Both the position numbers and the translations under genes were made by a program. Shown here one piece after another: positions 47,219 through 56,128 of a stretch of 64,000 bases of DNA (within the stretch, counting starts at the first letter, position 1; every line of letters begins with the position of its first letter). The notes under the pieces are model-generated. The model made no database searches. It had not been told where the DNA came from and saw nothing but the letters and a program-made list of their open reading frames with translations. The DNA is from Hellea sp. (GTDB lineage Bacteria; Pseudomonadota; Alphaproteobacteria; Caulobacterales; Maricaulaceae), in assembly GCA_028224375.1 (NCBI GenBank), contig JAOIVW010000015.1, forward strand, positions 1 to 64,000, written 5' to 3'.

Positions 47219-48298
47219 TTAAAGGCTTTCAGCTTTCAGGCAGAGCCACGTCCCAATAATGGCATATAAGACAATCGGAATGGCAATGGCGACGGGGACG
47301 GCCATACCGCCTGAGGCCGCAAATGTTGCCATCGCGCCGTCGAGGATGAGGAATAAAAAGCCCATGCCCAATCCGATGATGAGGGCCTTATCGCCTGTAT
47401 CCTGTCGCCCTGTTTTTTGCATTAAGGGCACGGCCACAAGCAAGAGCACCCAAGCCGCGAGCGGGCGCGTGATACGGTGCGTCTGCCAGAAGGTATAAGC
47501 AAAGCGGGGCTTTGAGCCTGAATTGCCGCGTTTGGAAAAATTGCGCATTTCTGACATGGACAAATCGCGCGGGTCAGCGGCCAGGCGCGCAATTGATTTA
47601 GGGTCTTGCCGTGTTTCCCATAGCCGCGGATTAATCTCTGTTTTGGCGATGCGGCGTTCTCCATCAGCATCTTTGATATCTAAGGTTTTGATGCCTTCAA
47701 GTGTCCAATTATCCCCTTCAAATGTCGCGCGGTCTGCCCACATGATGCTGTCAACGTCGCCTGTTTCTGTGCGGGTAAAAAACTCAAGCTCGCCTAAAGT
47801 GTTATAATCTATTCGCTGCGAGGCTCTAACGATGCGGCCCTTATCTTCGAGCCAAAGCGGGTTTTCCTCTGTGATGTTTTTGACCTTATATTCACCAATG
47901 CCCCAAGATTGCAGCGCGCGCACGGCTGGGGCGATCGTATAGTCAATAATGGTGATGGAAGTGAATGCCGTAGCTAAAACAACGGGGGTCATCAGGAGCA
48001 ATTGTTTAGGCACAGAAATGCCAAAGCCTAGAAGCGCAACAAGCTCATGCTGGCGGATAAGTTTCACGAAGGTCAGCAATATCGCCACAACGATAGTGAA
48101 GACAAATATTCGGTCAAAAATGACGGGGGCACGCAGGCCCATATATTTAAAGGTGTCGATAAAGCCGCCGCCATCGGCCAAAATATCTCCGGCATTGGCC
48201 AGACTATCCAAAAGACCGATAAGGACTAGAAATCCAAAGACGGTGGTCACCCAAATGCCAAAAAATGATTTCGTCAGATATGAGAAAAACAGCCGCAT
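47219..48298 (-). CDS. lptG: LPS export permease LptG
   Basis: This 359-residue permease has six membrane segments around a periplasmic beta-jellyroll. The family start FFSYLTKSFFGIWVTTVFGFLVLI and the RQHELVALLGFGIS coupling segment are clear. With LptF and the LptB ATPase it extracts LPS from the inner membrane and feeds the periplasmic bridge. Its start overlaps the lptF stop by one base (TAATG). Order and length match the usual lptFG pair. Confidence 0.93.
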   Translation of the reverse strand: MRLFFSYLTKSFFGIWVTTVFGFLVLIGLLDSLANAGDILADGGGFIDTFKYMGLRAPVIFDRIFVFTIVVAILLTFVKLIRQHELVALLGFGISVPKQLLLMTPVVLATAFTSITIIDYTIAPAVRALQSWGIGEYKVKNITEENPLWLEDKGRIVRASQRIDYNTLGELEFFTRTETGDVDSIMWADRATFEGDNWTLEGIKTLDIKDADGERRIAKTEINPRLWETRQDPKSIARLAADPRDLSMSEMRNFSKRGNSGSKPRFAYTFWQTHRITRPLAAWVLLLVAVPLMQKTGRQDTGDKALIIGLGMGFLFLILDGAMATFAASGGMAVPVAIAIPIVLYAIIGTWLCLKAESL

Positions 48299-49512
48299 TA
48301 TCTTGGCTCGGCCCCAAAGCGTCTTATGGCCGCAAACTTACGCCCTATGTCAGCCTGAATATGAGACATATAATGCGCGATAGAAGTCAAAGGCGGTTGG
48401 CCCATTTTCACGGCGCTTTTGCGGAATATCCAAAAGGCGAAAATAGCCACCGCGATGATAATTGGCCAAATGCCGGCCCATGGCGGAATTTTACCCGCCG
48501 CGCCAAGACTCTGCCCAAACTCCAAGGCTTTTTGCAAAGAGATCAGAAACACAACGCCGACGGCAATACCGGCGGAGGAGGGGTTACGCCCATAGTTGAG
48601 GCCGAAGGGCACACCAATGAAAGGCAGAATGATCAATAAAATAGATTTTGCGAGACGCAAATGCAGAGTCGCATTATTGACCTCCGGCGTTACATCAAAG
48701 CGAGGGTTTTTACCTTTGCGGTTTGAGAATAGCTCACGCGAGGTCATTTCTCGCTCATCGTCACCGCGAATGCGGTAATTTATAACGCTGGCCGCGCCGG
48801 CAATTGAACTGCCCTCAAAACTAAGATCGCCGTCAAGCTGCTTTCTGTCACCCTCAGTAATAACGTGGATTTCCCCATTGGCGAGCTGCAGGACGGGCTC
48901 CAATGTGTTTTCGCGAACAATAATTTCGCCTTGACTGGCTGTGGTCAGGCGCATGCCTGTTTCCGCATCGTCCTCGGTTAATGTCTCATAGATGAATATC
49001 GGCCCGATGGCCGCACCAGGCAGGTCTGTACCTGCAAAAAATGTGCGGTTACCGACGCTTGTAAATGTGCCCTCACGCAGGGCAGCGGTGAAAGATTGCT
49101 GCTTAACAGAATGTTCGACCTTGCGGTAATTATAGCGCCCGACAGGCTGCATATAGCCTTCGATAAAGAGGGTCAGACCCGCTAAAAACACGCCGATAAG
49201 TAAGAAGGGCTTGGTCATATGCAAAAGCGAAATACCAGAGCCGAACGCCGCCGTTAATTCACTGGAACGGCTAAAGCGGTCAACGGTGATGATAATGCCC
49301 AGCAATAATGCCAAAGGCACGGCAATACCTAAATAATAAGGCAATAAATTCACAATCATCTGCGAGGTGTCGCTGGCAGGGTTGGTTGAGGTGGTGACAA
49401 CCTGAAAAATGCGCAGCAAACGCTCCAATAACAAGACGCAACAGGCAAAGATAATAAGTCCGCCAATGGTGATGGCAGCCCTTTTCATGAGATATTGGTT
49501 TAATCGGCCCAT
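48298..49512 (-). CDS. lptF: LPS export permease LptF
   Basis: The protein has 404 residues, with the first membrane segment at the N-terminus (ITIGGLIIFACCVLLLERLLRI). The coupling region SRSSELTAAFGSGISLLHMTKP is followed by the periplasmic jellyroll and three further segments. It is the LptF half of the LPS transporter. It is the first gene of the minus-strand unit lptF-lptG-lipid kinase-Tam41-like, and faces the lipid-modification operon across a 104-bp gap. Confidence 0.93.
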   Translation of the reverse strand: MGRLNQYLMKRAAITIGGLIIFACCVLLLERLLRIFQVVTTSTNPASDTSQMIVNLLPYYLGIAVPLALLLGIIITVDRFSRSSELTAAFGSGISLLHMTKPFLLIGVFLAGLTLFIEGYMQPVGRYNYRKVEHSVKQQSFTAALREGTFTSVGNRTFFAGTDLPGAAIGPIFIYETLTEDDAETGMRLTTASQGEIIVRENTLEPVLQLANGEIHVITEGDRKQLDGDLSFEGSSIAGAASVINYRIRGDDEREMTSRELFSNRKGKNPRFDVTPEVNNATLHLRLAKSILLIILPFIGVPFGLNYGRNPSSAGIAVGVVFLISLQKALEFGQSLGAAGKIPPWAGIWPIIIAVAIFAFWIFRKSAVKMGQPPLTSIAHYMSHIQADIGRKFAAIRRFGAEPR

Positions 49513-49616
49513 ATGTGAGATTGCTGTGGAATCGCCTTTACTTAAGAGGGCCTCCTACCCATATATTGGTATAGGTATGGCCAGAACATTAATGGCCGCA
49601 ATATAGAGGCTTATCC
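49513..49616. promoter_or_regulatory. divergent promoter region, lptF unit and lipid-modification operon
   Basis: The 104-bp gap holds the promoters of both units. The DUF2141 gene has GAGG about nine bases before its GTG. An AT-rich centre, CATATATTGGTATAGG near 49560, could be a -10 area. A single -35/-10 pair was not assigned with confidence. Confidence 0.45.
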
Positions 49617-50183
49617 GTGAAAGCAAATCTCACGCGCAGATTTTTGACATCTCTGACGACTTTGTCATGTTTAGCCCTATTGGCCGCGCCTGCCATGGCG
49701 GATGACGAAGATTATGAGCCAGGCGATCTGAAAGGGCCGAAAGGTCCAATTTCCGCTGTCGGGCTCGAATATGGCCTAGAGCTTTATGATACTGACAAAG
49801 CCGATAACTGCGTGCCGGGCGCGCTGCAAATTCGCGCAACAGTGACGAATGTTACTAAGGTTGGCATGGTAAAAGTTGAACTCTTTGGCGAAAATGATTT
49901 CATGAAAAAGTCCGGTAAATTGCGCCGTATTCGTGTCCCGGCTGAAGACGGATCTGTTAAAATCTGTATTAATTTGCCCGCACCGGGTGAATATGCGCTT
50001 GTCGGCTATCATGACGAGAATGGTGACCGTAGGCTAAAAAAGGCGTGGAATTTTAAGCCCAAAGAACCTTATGGCGTTTCAAATAATCCGAAAATCGACA
50101 GTATTCGCCTACCCAAATGGTCTGAAGCCGGATTTCAGGTGCCGATGAGCGGGGCCGATATTACGTTGGAATTGATGGACTAG
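49617..50183 (+). CDS. DUF2141 domain protein, exported
   Basis: The protein has 188 residues with a signal peptide (FLTSLTTLSCLALLAAPAMA). DUF2141 follows: MVKVELFGENDF, the GEYALVGYHDENGDRR core and PYGVSNNPKI. It is periplasmic, of unknown function, and is seen near lipid or carotenoid-type gene clusters. Start is a GTG with GAGG upstream. It lies 71 bases before the operon that follows and may be its first gene. Confidence 0.85.
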   Translation: MKANLTRRFLTSLTTLSCLALLAAPAMADDEDYEPGDLKGPKGPISAVGLEYGLELYDTDKADNCVPGALQIRATVTNVTKVGMVKVELFGENDFMKKSGKLRRIRVPAEDGSVKICINLPAPGEYALVGYHDENGDRRLKKAWNFKPKEPYGVSNNPKIDSIRLPKWSEAGFQVPMSGADITLELMD

Positions 50184-50254
50184 TAATCCTGCGGAATAGG
50201 TTGACCTAACGCATAAAGCTTAGCAAAAGCGGCGCAAACCCGTGCGGAGGCTAT

Positions 50255-51406
50255 GTGCTCTCAACATCCCTAGAAATTGTGCCTGTAGAGGGCCCCGCGA
50301 TGACGCGCCGTTTTCTCGCTATTCCCGATGCTGTCTATGCAGATGATGTGAATTGGCGGCCCCAGCTTAGCTTTGAACGCGCCGCGCATTTAAATCCTGC
50401 CAAGAACCCCGGAGCCGCTGCGCTGGAGAACAGACAGCTCTTTTTGGCCGTTCATGATGGTCAGGATGTTGGCCGTATAGGGGCCTTTATCAACCCTGCC
50501 CATAATACACATTATAATACTAATGACGGATTTTTCGGCTTTTTTGACTGCGTTGCAGAAACGCAGCTTGGACAAAGCTTGTTAGAGGCCGCTGAAAAAT
50601 GGCTGCGCGGGCGCGGCGTGAATAAAATGATCGGCCCTGCGCAATGGAGCACGAATGAGGAATGCGGTCTGTTGATTGATGGCTTTGACACCCCGCCAGT
50701 TGTGATGATGCCCCATGGCAAACCCGCCTATCAGGTTATGATAGAAGGGCAGGGCTTTCAAAAGGCCACGGATATGTTCGCCTACCAAGCTGAACTTGCG
50801 GCAGGCTATCCGCGCGCGAAAATTACGCAAGCTATGTGTAAATCCGCTGATAGGAATAAGGATATCGTCATCCGTCCCATGCGGCCTACCAAATTTATGG
50901 ATGACGTCCATATCGTCATGGATATTTTCAATGATGCTTGGTCGGAAAATTGGGGCTATATCCCCTTTAGTGATGAGCACATTGTTCATATGGCCAAAGA
51001 GATTAAGCCTATCATGTTTAAAGAGGGGCTTTGGGTCGGAGAATATAAGGGTGAAGCGATTGCTTATATTTGGATGATCCCGGATTTGAACGAAGCCATA
51101 CGCGATTTGAGCGGCTCAATTCTGCCCTTTGGCTGGGCCAAGCTATTATGGCGTTTAAAAGTTTCTGGAGTCAAACAGGCCCGGATTCCGCTTATGGGCC
51201 TTCGCAAAGCTTATCATAATACGCGTACTGGACTTTCGATTGTGGCAAAACTCGGTGAAACCGTTTTTGAAGCCGGCCGGCAGAAAGGGTTCACCCATTG
51301 CGAGTTGTCATGGATACTTGAAGATAATCCCGGCATGATTGCTATATGTGAGCAAGCAAGTGCCAAAAGCTACAAAACGTACCGTATGTATGAGAAAAAT
51401 CTCTAA
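50255..51406 (+). CDS. GNAT-fold N-acyltransferase, candidate lipid acyltransferase
   Basis: The 383-residue protein is of the long GNAT type: NWRPQLSFERA at the N-terminus, FLAVHDGQDVGRIGAF, GPAQWSTNEECGLLIDGF, and a C-terminal GNAT half with WVGEYKGEAIAYIWMIPDLNEA and GFTHCELSWILEDN. To my knowledge the bacterial ceramide synthase also belongs to the broader GNAT superfamily, so N-acylation of an amino-lipid is an attractive idea, but not shown. The start is a GTG with GGAGG ahead. The stop overlaps the next start (TAATG), and the operon continues for eight genes. Confidence 0.7.
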   Translation: MLSTSLEIVPVEGPAMTRRFLAIPDAVYADDVNWRPQLSFERAAHLNPAKNPGAAALENRQLFLAVHDGQDVGRIGAFINPAHNTHYNTNDGFFGFFDCVAETQLGQSLLEAAEKWLRGRGVNKMIGPAQWSTNEECGLLIDGFDTPPVVMMPHGKPAYQVMIEGQGFQKATDMFAYQAELAAGYPRAKITQAMCKSADRNKDIVIRPMRPTKFMDDVHIVMDIFNDAWSENWGYIPFSDEHIVHMAKEIKPIMFKEGLWVGEYKGEAIAYIWMIPDLNEAIRDLSGSILPFGWAKLLWRLKVSGVKQARIPLMGLRKAYHNTRTGLSIVAKLGETVFEAGRQKGFTHCELSWILEDNPGMIAICEQASAKSYKTYRMYEKNL

Positions 51407-52158
51407 TGTCGGTCTCAGTTCTCATCTTGGCAGGACAGCGCGAAGGCGTAGTTGACCCGCTATGCGCCGCCGCAGGGGTGGAGCGCAAAGCCATCATCCC
51501 GATTAATGGCAAACCGATGATTAATTATGTGCTCGATGCGTTGAATGCGGCCAAGCTTAAAACGCCATTTCATGTTAGCGGTTTTGACGCACAATATGAT
51601 GCGCGGCTAACACAATCGCCCAGCGCGCCTGGGCCAGCGGGGAGTGCCTACGCCGCGCTGACGGGTGGCATTTCTTATCCCTGTCTTGTGACCACTTGCG
51701 ATCATCCGCTTTTAACCGCCAAAATGATTGAGATATTCATCTCTAAAGCTCAAGAGAGCGGCGCTGACTTTTGCGTCGGCTTGGCTCCTAAGAGCGTAAT
51801 TGCGCCCGCCTATCCCGACACACAACGCACCTATTGGAAATTTTGCGATACGCCTGTTTCGGGATGTAATCTGTTTTACATGGCCAATGAAAAAGGCCTC
51901 GCAGTGATTGAGTTTTGGAAAGAGGCTCAACATCTGCGCAAGCAGCCGCTCAAATTGGCCCGGACTATTGCGTGGGGATTGGTGTTTAAATATCTCTTTG
52001 GGCGTCTGAGCTTGGATGAGGCTTTTGCCTATGTCTCGCGGCGGCTTAATATTGTGGCAAAGCCTGTGCTAATCCCGATTGCCGAAGCGGCTATAGATGT
52101 AGATAAGCCGTCTGATAAAGCGTTGGTGGAACGTATATTAAATAAGGGCCTGACGTGA
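51406..52158 (+). CDS. MobA-like nucleotidyltransferase
   Basis: The protein has 250 residues. SVLILAGQREG opens a Rossmann-like NTP-transferase domain, ERKAIIPINGKPMINYVLDAL follows, and VTTCDHPLLTAKMIE is the metal-binding Asp region. The classic LAGGxSxRMG is only partly kept, so substrate use may be unusual. It might activate a phospho-sugar or phospho-alcohol with CTP or another NTP. Start and stop overlap both neighbours, a sign of strict co-expression. Confidence 0.7.
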   Translation: MSVSVLILAGQREGVVDPLCAAAGVERKAIIPINGKPMINYVLDALNAAKLKTPFHVSGFDAQYDARLTQSPSAPGPAGSAYAALTGGISYPCLVTTCDHPLLTAKMIEIFISKAQESGADFCVGLAPKSVIAPAYPDTQRTYWKFCDTPVSGCNLFYMANEKGLAVIEFWKEAQHLRKQPLKLARTIAWGLVFKYLFGRLSLDEAFAYVSRRLNIVAKPVLIPIAEAAIDVDKPSDKALVERILNKGLT

Positions 52159-54659
52159 CACCCAATCTTACTGTCCCAAACAAGCATAGTGTCGGCAAAC
52201 GTATTGCGGCCAATACGGGCTTGATGATGGGCTCTAAAGTTATGGCCGTTATCTTGGGTTTGGGCAGTCTCTTGATTGCCACGAAAAGCTTGAGCCCCGC
52301 GGAATTGGGGATAATCCTCTTTCTCCACGCCTACATGCTCTTCTTCTCAGAAGTGACCGCCTTCCAATCTTGGCAATCTATTATTCGTTTCGGCACAGAT
52401 GATTTGAAAGATAATGATGCGCCCAGACTAGGCAAATTGTTGCAATTCGGGGTCAAGGTTGATGCCATTTCTGCCGTCTTTGGTTATGTGTTCGCTATGG
52501 GTATATTTTCAGTTATTGTCTGGTTCACACAGACCTTTCCGGCTATATTTTCTAGGGCCAATGATTTTGATATCACAGAGCTTCGAAATATTGCCGCAGT
52601 CTATTGCCTCTTAATATTATTGCGCCAGCGCGGCGTCAGCACGGGGGTTTTCCGCCTTTTTGATAAGTTTCATGTTCTGGCCATTTATAGTGTTGTTATG
52701 CCCGCAACGCGTTTCTTGGGAGTGCTTATCGCCGTTGGCATAGGGGCCGGATTTACAGGCTTTCTAATCGCGTGGTTCCTTGGCTCTTTTGTGGCCTATT
52801 TCTTTCTTCCCTTTATGGCGTTTGTGGAACTGAAAAAGCGGCATTTATTAAGTTTTGTGATACGTGCGAAATCCTCCTTGCGCCGCCCGCGAAAAGGTTT
52901 GTGGCCCTTTATGATAAAGGCAAATATTGACTCGACCTTGGCCGCCTCAACAGTGCACCTTCCTGCGCTATTGGTCATGGCAGTGTTCGGCTCGGCTTGG
53001 GTGGCGGTGTACCGGATTGCGGAAGAATCAGCGAAACTTCTCTCCGAAGGCTTCAAGCTATTAGACCAGGTCATTTATCCTGAACTGGCGAAAATGGTCA
53101 GCCTTGGACAGGCAGATAAAATCTGGCGCTTGGTCACCCGTACAGCGGTAATGTTGCTCGGATTTGGACTTGTGATAGCCTTATTAGTGCATATTGGCGG
53201 GCCGGGTCTTTTAGGGGCCATTTTCTCGGCTGACTATAAGCAAGCCGCGCCGCTGACATCGCTTTTAATCTTAGCCGCCGCCCTTATGGGGGTCGCGGCC
53301 CCGCTCTATCCTGTGCTTTATGCCGCCAATAAACCTGAACGCGCTATCTATGCACGCGGCACGGGCGTGTTGATGTATATCGTTTCATTTTTTATTTTCA
53401 GCGCCACAATAGGTAAAATGGCGCCGGGTTGGGCGGCCATCCTGTGTAATGCCTGCGCTGTTATTTTCCTTGTCTTTTTAGCCAAGCACACCTTAAAGCA
53501 TACGGTTCGTGAGCAACAGGGTGAGGGCTTTGTGACAGTACCGGTAACATTGCCGAAGCTAAATCTGATTGGCCAAAGCGAGACAAAAATTTGGGGCCTG
53601 TCCCTCAAAGATTGGCAAGCACGAGCGTTTAAAAAAGCCGGGGCGTCTCAGGATGTCTCCACGCTTCAAACTGTCCATATTGGAATAGAATGGGTGCTGT
53701 CGTCTGCGCTGGCCAAGGCCTTTGTCTCAGGCGGTAAAATGGCTTTGATTGCGGGCGGTAAAATCATTGGCATTAATGGCGTCGAGACCCCTGTGGCTGA
53801 AAAACTGGTGGGCCGCGATGTGTCTGCCCTTCAAGGCACTGACATTAAACCCATGCGGCCTGAGGATTTGGACGACGGATATAATAAGGCGCTACGCAAA
53901 AACGAGCCGCCTTATGCGCTCAATATCCACGAAACCCCTGTGGTCGATATTATGCGCCGTCAATTTGCGGCCTCTTATAAAGGGATTACCGATTTTGTGA
54001 CGAAATGGTTCTGGCCGCTGCCGGCCTTTTACGTCACCCGTGCCTGTGCTGCGTTAAAGCTGACGCCCAATATGGTGACCACGGTCGGCCTCGTTTTGAC
54101 CTTTGCCGCCATGTATTATTTCTGGCAGGGGCAGTGGTTCTTAGGGTTCTTAACGGGATGGTTGATGACCTTTTTGGATACGGTTGACGGCAAGCTGGCC
54201 CGCACCACCATGACTTATTCTTGGTGGGGGAATATTTACGATCACGGGATTGATCTTATTCATCCGCCCTTTTGGTATTTTGCATGGTTTATAGGGCTGG
54301 GCGGTGTGTTCCATTGGAATGAAATTTTGACCAATCCCATGACTTTGGCGATTTCAGCCATTTGCGTGGGCTATGTGGTGGACCGTATTGTTGAAGGTAT
54401 TTTCATGCGCCAACATGGATTTCACATTCACGTCTGGACGAAAGCTAATTCCGCGCTGAGGTTTTTTATCGCCCGGCGAAACCCGAATATGTTCATTTTC
54501 ATGATTGCCATTATTCTGACTGCTATCTGGCCGGACGCTGGAAAATGGGGGCTTTATGCCGTCGCGATTTGGACGTGGATTTGCATAAGCTGTAACTTTA
54601 TCTCGCTAATGGCGGGAATGATGGCCAAGCGGCCTTTGCAAAGTTGGATGGATGGATAA
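52155..54659 (+). CDS. fusion: MATE/Wzx-type flippase + CDP-alcohol phosphatidyltransferase
   Basis: The protein has 834 residues in three parts. Residues 1-440 have about 12 membrane helices resembling a polysaccharide or lipid flippase (GLMMGSKVMAVILGLGSLLIA and following). Residues 440-600 are soluble (LIAGGKIIGINGVETPVAEKLVGRD) and may be a degenerate nucleotidyltransferase. Residues 600-834 are a CDP-alcohol phosphatidyltransferase with the complete motif DTVDGKLAR, eight residues, G, three, D, three, D (near residues 675-700). Synthesis and translocation of a phospholipid-like product in one chain recalls MprF logic. Start is a GTG overlapping the previous stop (GTGA). Confidence 0.8.
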   Translation: MTPNLTVPNKHSVGKRIAANTGLMMGSKVMAVILGLGSLLIATKSLSPAELGIILFLHAYMLFFSEVTAFQSWQSIIRFGTDDLKDNDAPRLGKLLQFGVKVDAISAVFGYVFAMGIFSVIVWFTQTFPAIFSRANDFDITELRNIAAVYCLLILLRQRGVSTGVFRLFDKFHVLAIYSVVMPATRFLGVLIAVGIGAGFTGFLIAWFLGSFVAYFFLPFMAFVELKKRHLLSFVIRAKSSLRRPRKGLWPFMIKANIDSTLAASTVHLPALLVMAVFGSAWVAVYRIAEESAKLLSEGFKLLDQVIYPELAKMVSLGQADKIWRLVTRTAVMLLGFGLVIALLVHIGGPGLLGAIFSADYKQAAPLTSLLILAAALMGVAAPLYPVLYAANKPERAIYARGTGVLMYIVSFFIFSATIGKMAPGWAAILCNACAVIFLVFLAKHTLKHTVREQQGEGFVTVPVTLPKLNLIGQSETKIWGLSLKDWQARAFKKAGASQDVSTLQTVHIGIEWVLSSALAKAFVSGGKMALIAGGKIIGINGVETPVAEKLVGRDVSALQGTDIKPMRPEDLDDGYNKALRKNEPPYALNIHETPVVDIMRRQFAASYKGITDFVTKWFWPLPAFYVTRACAALKLTPNMVTTVGLVLTFAAMYYFWQGQWFLGFLTGWLMTFLDTVDGKLARTTMTYSWWGNIYDHGIDLIHPPFWYFAWFIGLGGVFHWNEILTNPMTLAISAICVGYVVDRIVEGIFMRQHGFHIHVWTKANSALRFFIARRNPNMFIFMIAIILTAIWPDAGKWGLYAVAIWTWICISCNFISLMAGMMAKRPLQSWMDG

Positions 54660-55330
54660 TGGCTGATATTGCCATTTTCGATTTGGATTACACGCTCACC
54701 AAACGCGGCACTTGGGGACGATTTGTTGTAAGAAATGTTAAGTATAAACCTTGGCTTTGGCTGCCCCTTGCGCTGTCTGCAGGCCTTACGCAATGGCGCT
54801 ATAAGCAAGGTCATGTGCCGCGTATCCGCGTTAAAGAAGCGATGATGCGCTGGAGTATGGTAGGTAAATCCAAAGCTGACTTACAAAAACTCGCGGATGA
54901 TTTTGCCGCTAATGAGGTCGAAAATGGCCTGCGGCCCGGCGCTATAAAGGCGCTGGAAGCGCACCGTGCTAAAGGCGATACCCTTATTATTGCCAGTGCC
55001 GCGGTTGACCTTATTGTTGCACCTATCGCCCAAAAGCTGAATATTGACCATTGGGTGGCGACGGATATGGCGTGGGAAAACGGAACATTAACGCCTGAAT
55101 TTGCCTCAAAAAACTGCTACGGGCCTGAAAAACTAGCACGTGTTAAGCAGTTTTTAGCTGGAAACCCTGGATTGAAACAAAATAACACACTTATCACAAT
55201 GTACTCAGATAGCTATTCTGATATTGATATTTTAAGGTTTTCCGACAAAGGTGTTGCTGTAAATGCTGATCGGAAGCTTGAAAAGGCCTGTCAGGGGGAA
55301 GGTTTTGAAAGTGTCGGTTGGGGGACATAA
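54659..55330 (+). CDS. HAD-IB family phosphatase
   Basis: The protein has about 223 residues. IAIFDLDYTLT has the DxD nucleophile pair near residue 8, LIIASAA is motif II, and TMYSDSYSDIDILRF motif IV. It resembles SerB-type and phosphatidylglycerophosphatase-type members (HAD-IB). It may dephosphorylate a lipid or alcohol phosphate made by neighbours, as a PGP phosphatase does after a CDP-alcohol transferase. I start at the ATG at 54659, which overlaps the previous stop as TAATG. Confidence 0.8.
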   Translation: MADIAIFDLDYTLTKRGTWGRFVVRNVKYKPWLWLPLALSAGLTQWRYKQGHVPRIRVKEAMMRWSMVGKSKADLQKLADDFAANEVENGLRPGAIKALEAHRAKGDTLIIASAAVDLIVAPIAQKLNIDHWVATDMAWENGTLTPEFASKNCYGPEKLARVKQFLAGNPGLKQNNTLITMYSDSYSDIDILRFSDKGVAVNADRKLEKACQGEGFESVGWGT

Positions 55331-55354
55331 GTAATTTAAAAGGGTTGTACCTAC

Positions 55355-56110
55355 ATGCATGCTATTATTTTATCTGCGGGTCGTGGCTCGCGGCTTCTTC
55401 CGCTCACAACGGATTTGCCTAAATGCCTATTACCGGTGGGACTGACATCTGTTCTCAGTCTTCAGCTGGACACGCTGTTTCGCCACGGCATTAAGACAGC
55501 AACGGTTGTAACCGGCTTTAATGAGCATCTCGTGCAAGAAGAAATCGACTCGCGGAAAACAGGCCCTGAGGTCAAAGCGCTTTATAACCCATTTTTCCAA
55601 GTTGCAGATAATCTGGCGTCTTGCTGGATGGCGCGTGAATATATGAAGCAGGACTTTCTTCTTATTAATGGCGATACACTGTTCACCCCGGAGCTGTTGG
55701 AGCAGGTTTTAAGCGCGCCGGCCAAAGATATTACCGTGACGATTGATAAAAAAGGTCATTATGACGGCGATGATATGAAGGTCTCGCTGGATGGTGACCG
55801 CTTGACGGCTATTGGTAAAACTCTGTTGCCGCAACAAACTGATGGCGAGTCCATCGGCATGCTGCGTTTCATGAATGATGGCACAAAAATATTCCGCAAT
55901 GAACTGGAACGCTTGATGAGACTTGAAGAGGGCACGAAAAGCTGGTTCCTCTCAGCCATTCACGGCCTGGCGCAATCCGGACAAAGGATTGACACAACGA
56001 ATATTCAAGGCTCTACATGGGCAGAACTTGATACGCCTGAAGATTATGAGATTTGCCGTGAATTATTCGGAAACAGCGAAATGGCAAGACAGAGGTTTAC
56101 AGCTGTTTAA
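55355..56110 (+). CDS. sugar-phosphate/phosphocholine-type nucleotidyltransferase
   Basis: The protein has 251 residues. HAIILSAGRGSRLLPLTTDLPKCLLPVG is the nucleotidyltransferase signature; INGDTLFTPELL holds the metal-binding Asp, and TWAELDTPEDYE is near the end. The closest named relatives I recall are LicC-type CTP:phosphocholine and inositol-1-phosphate cytidylyltransferases. It could make the CDP-alcohol used by the fusion protein. AGGG lies 11 bases before the ATG. Confidence 0.78.
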   Translation: MHAIILSAGRGSRLLPLTTDLPKCLLPVGLTSVLSLQLDTLFRHGIKTATVVTGFNEHLVQEEIDSRKTGPEVKALYNPFFQVADNLASCWMAREYMKQDFLLINGDTLFTPELLEQVLSAPAKDITVTIDKKGHYDGDDMKVSLDGDRLTAIGKTLLPQQTDGESIGMLRFMNDGTKIFRNELERLMRLEEGTKSWFLSAIHGLAQSGQRIDTTNIQGSTWAELDTPEDYEICRELFGNSEMARQRFTAV

Positions 56111-56128
56111 TCAGACTGCGGCGCATAA

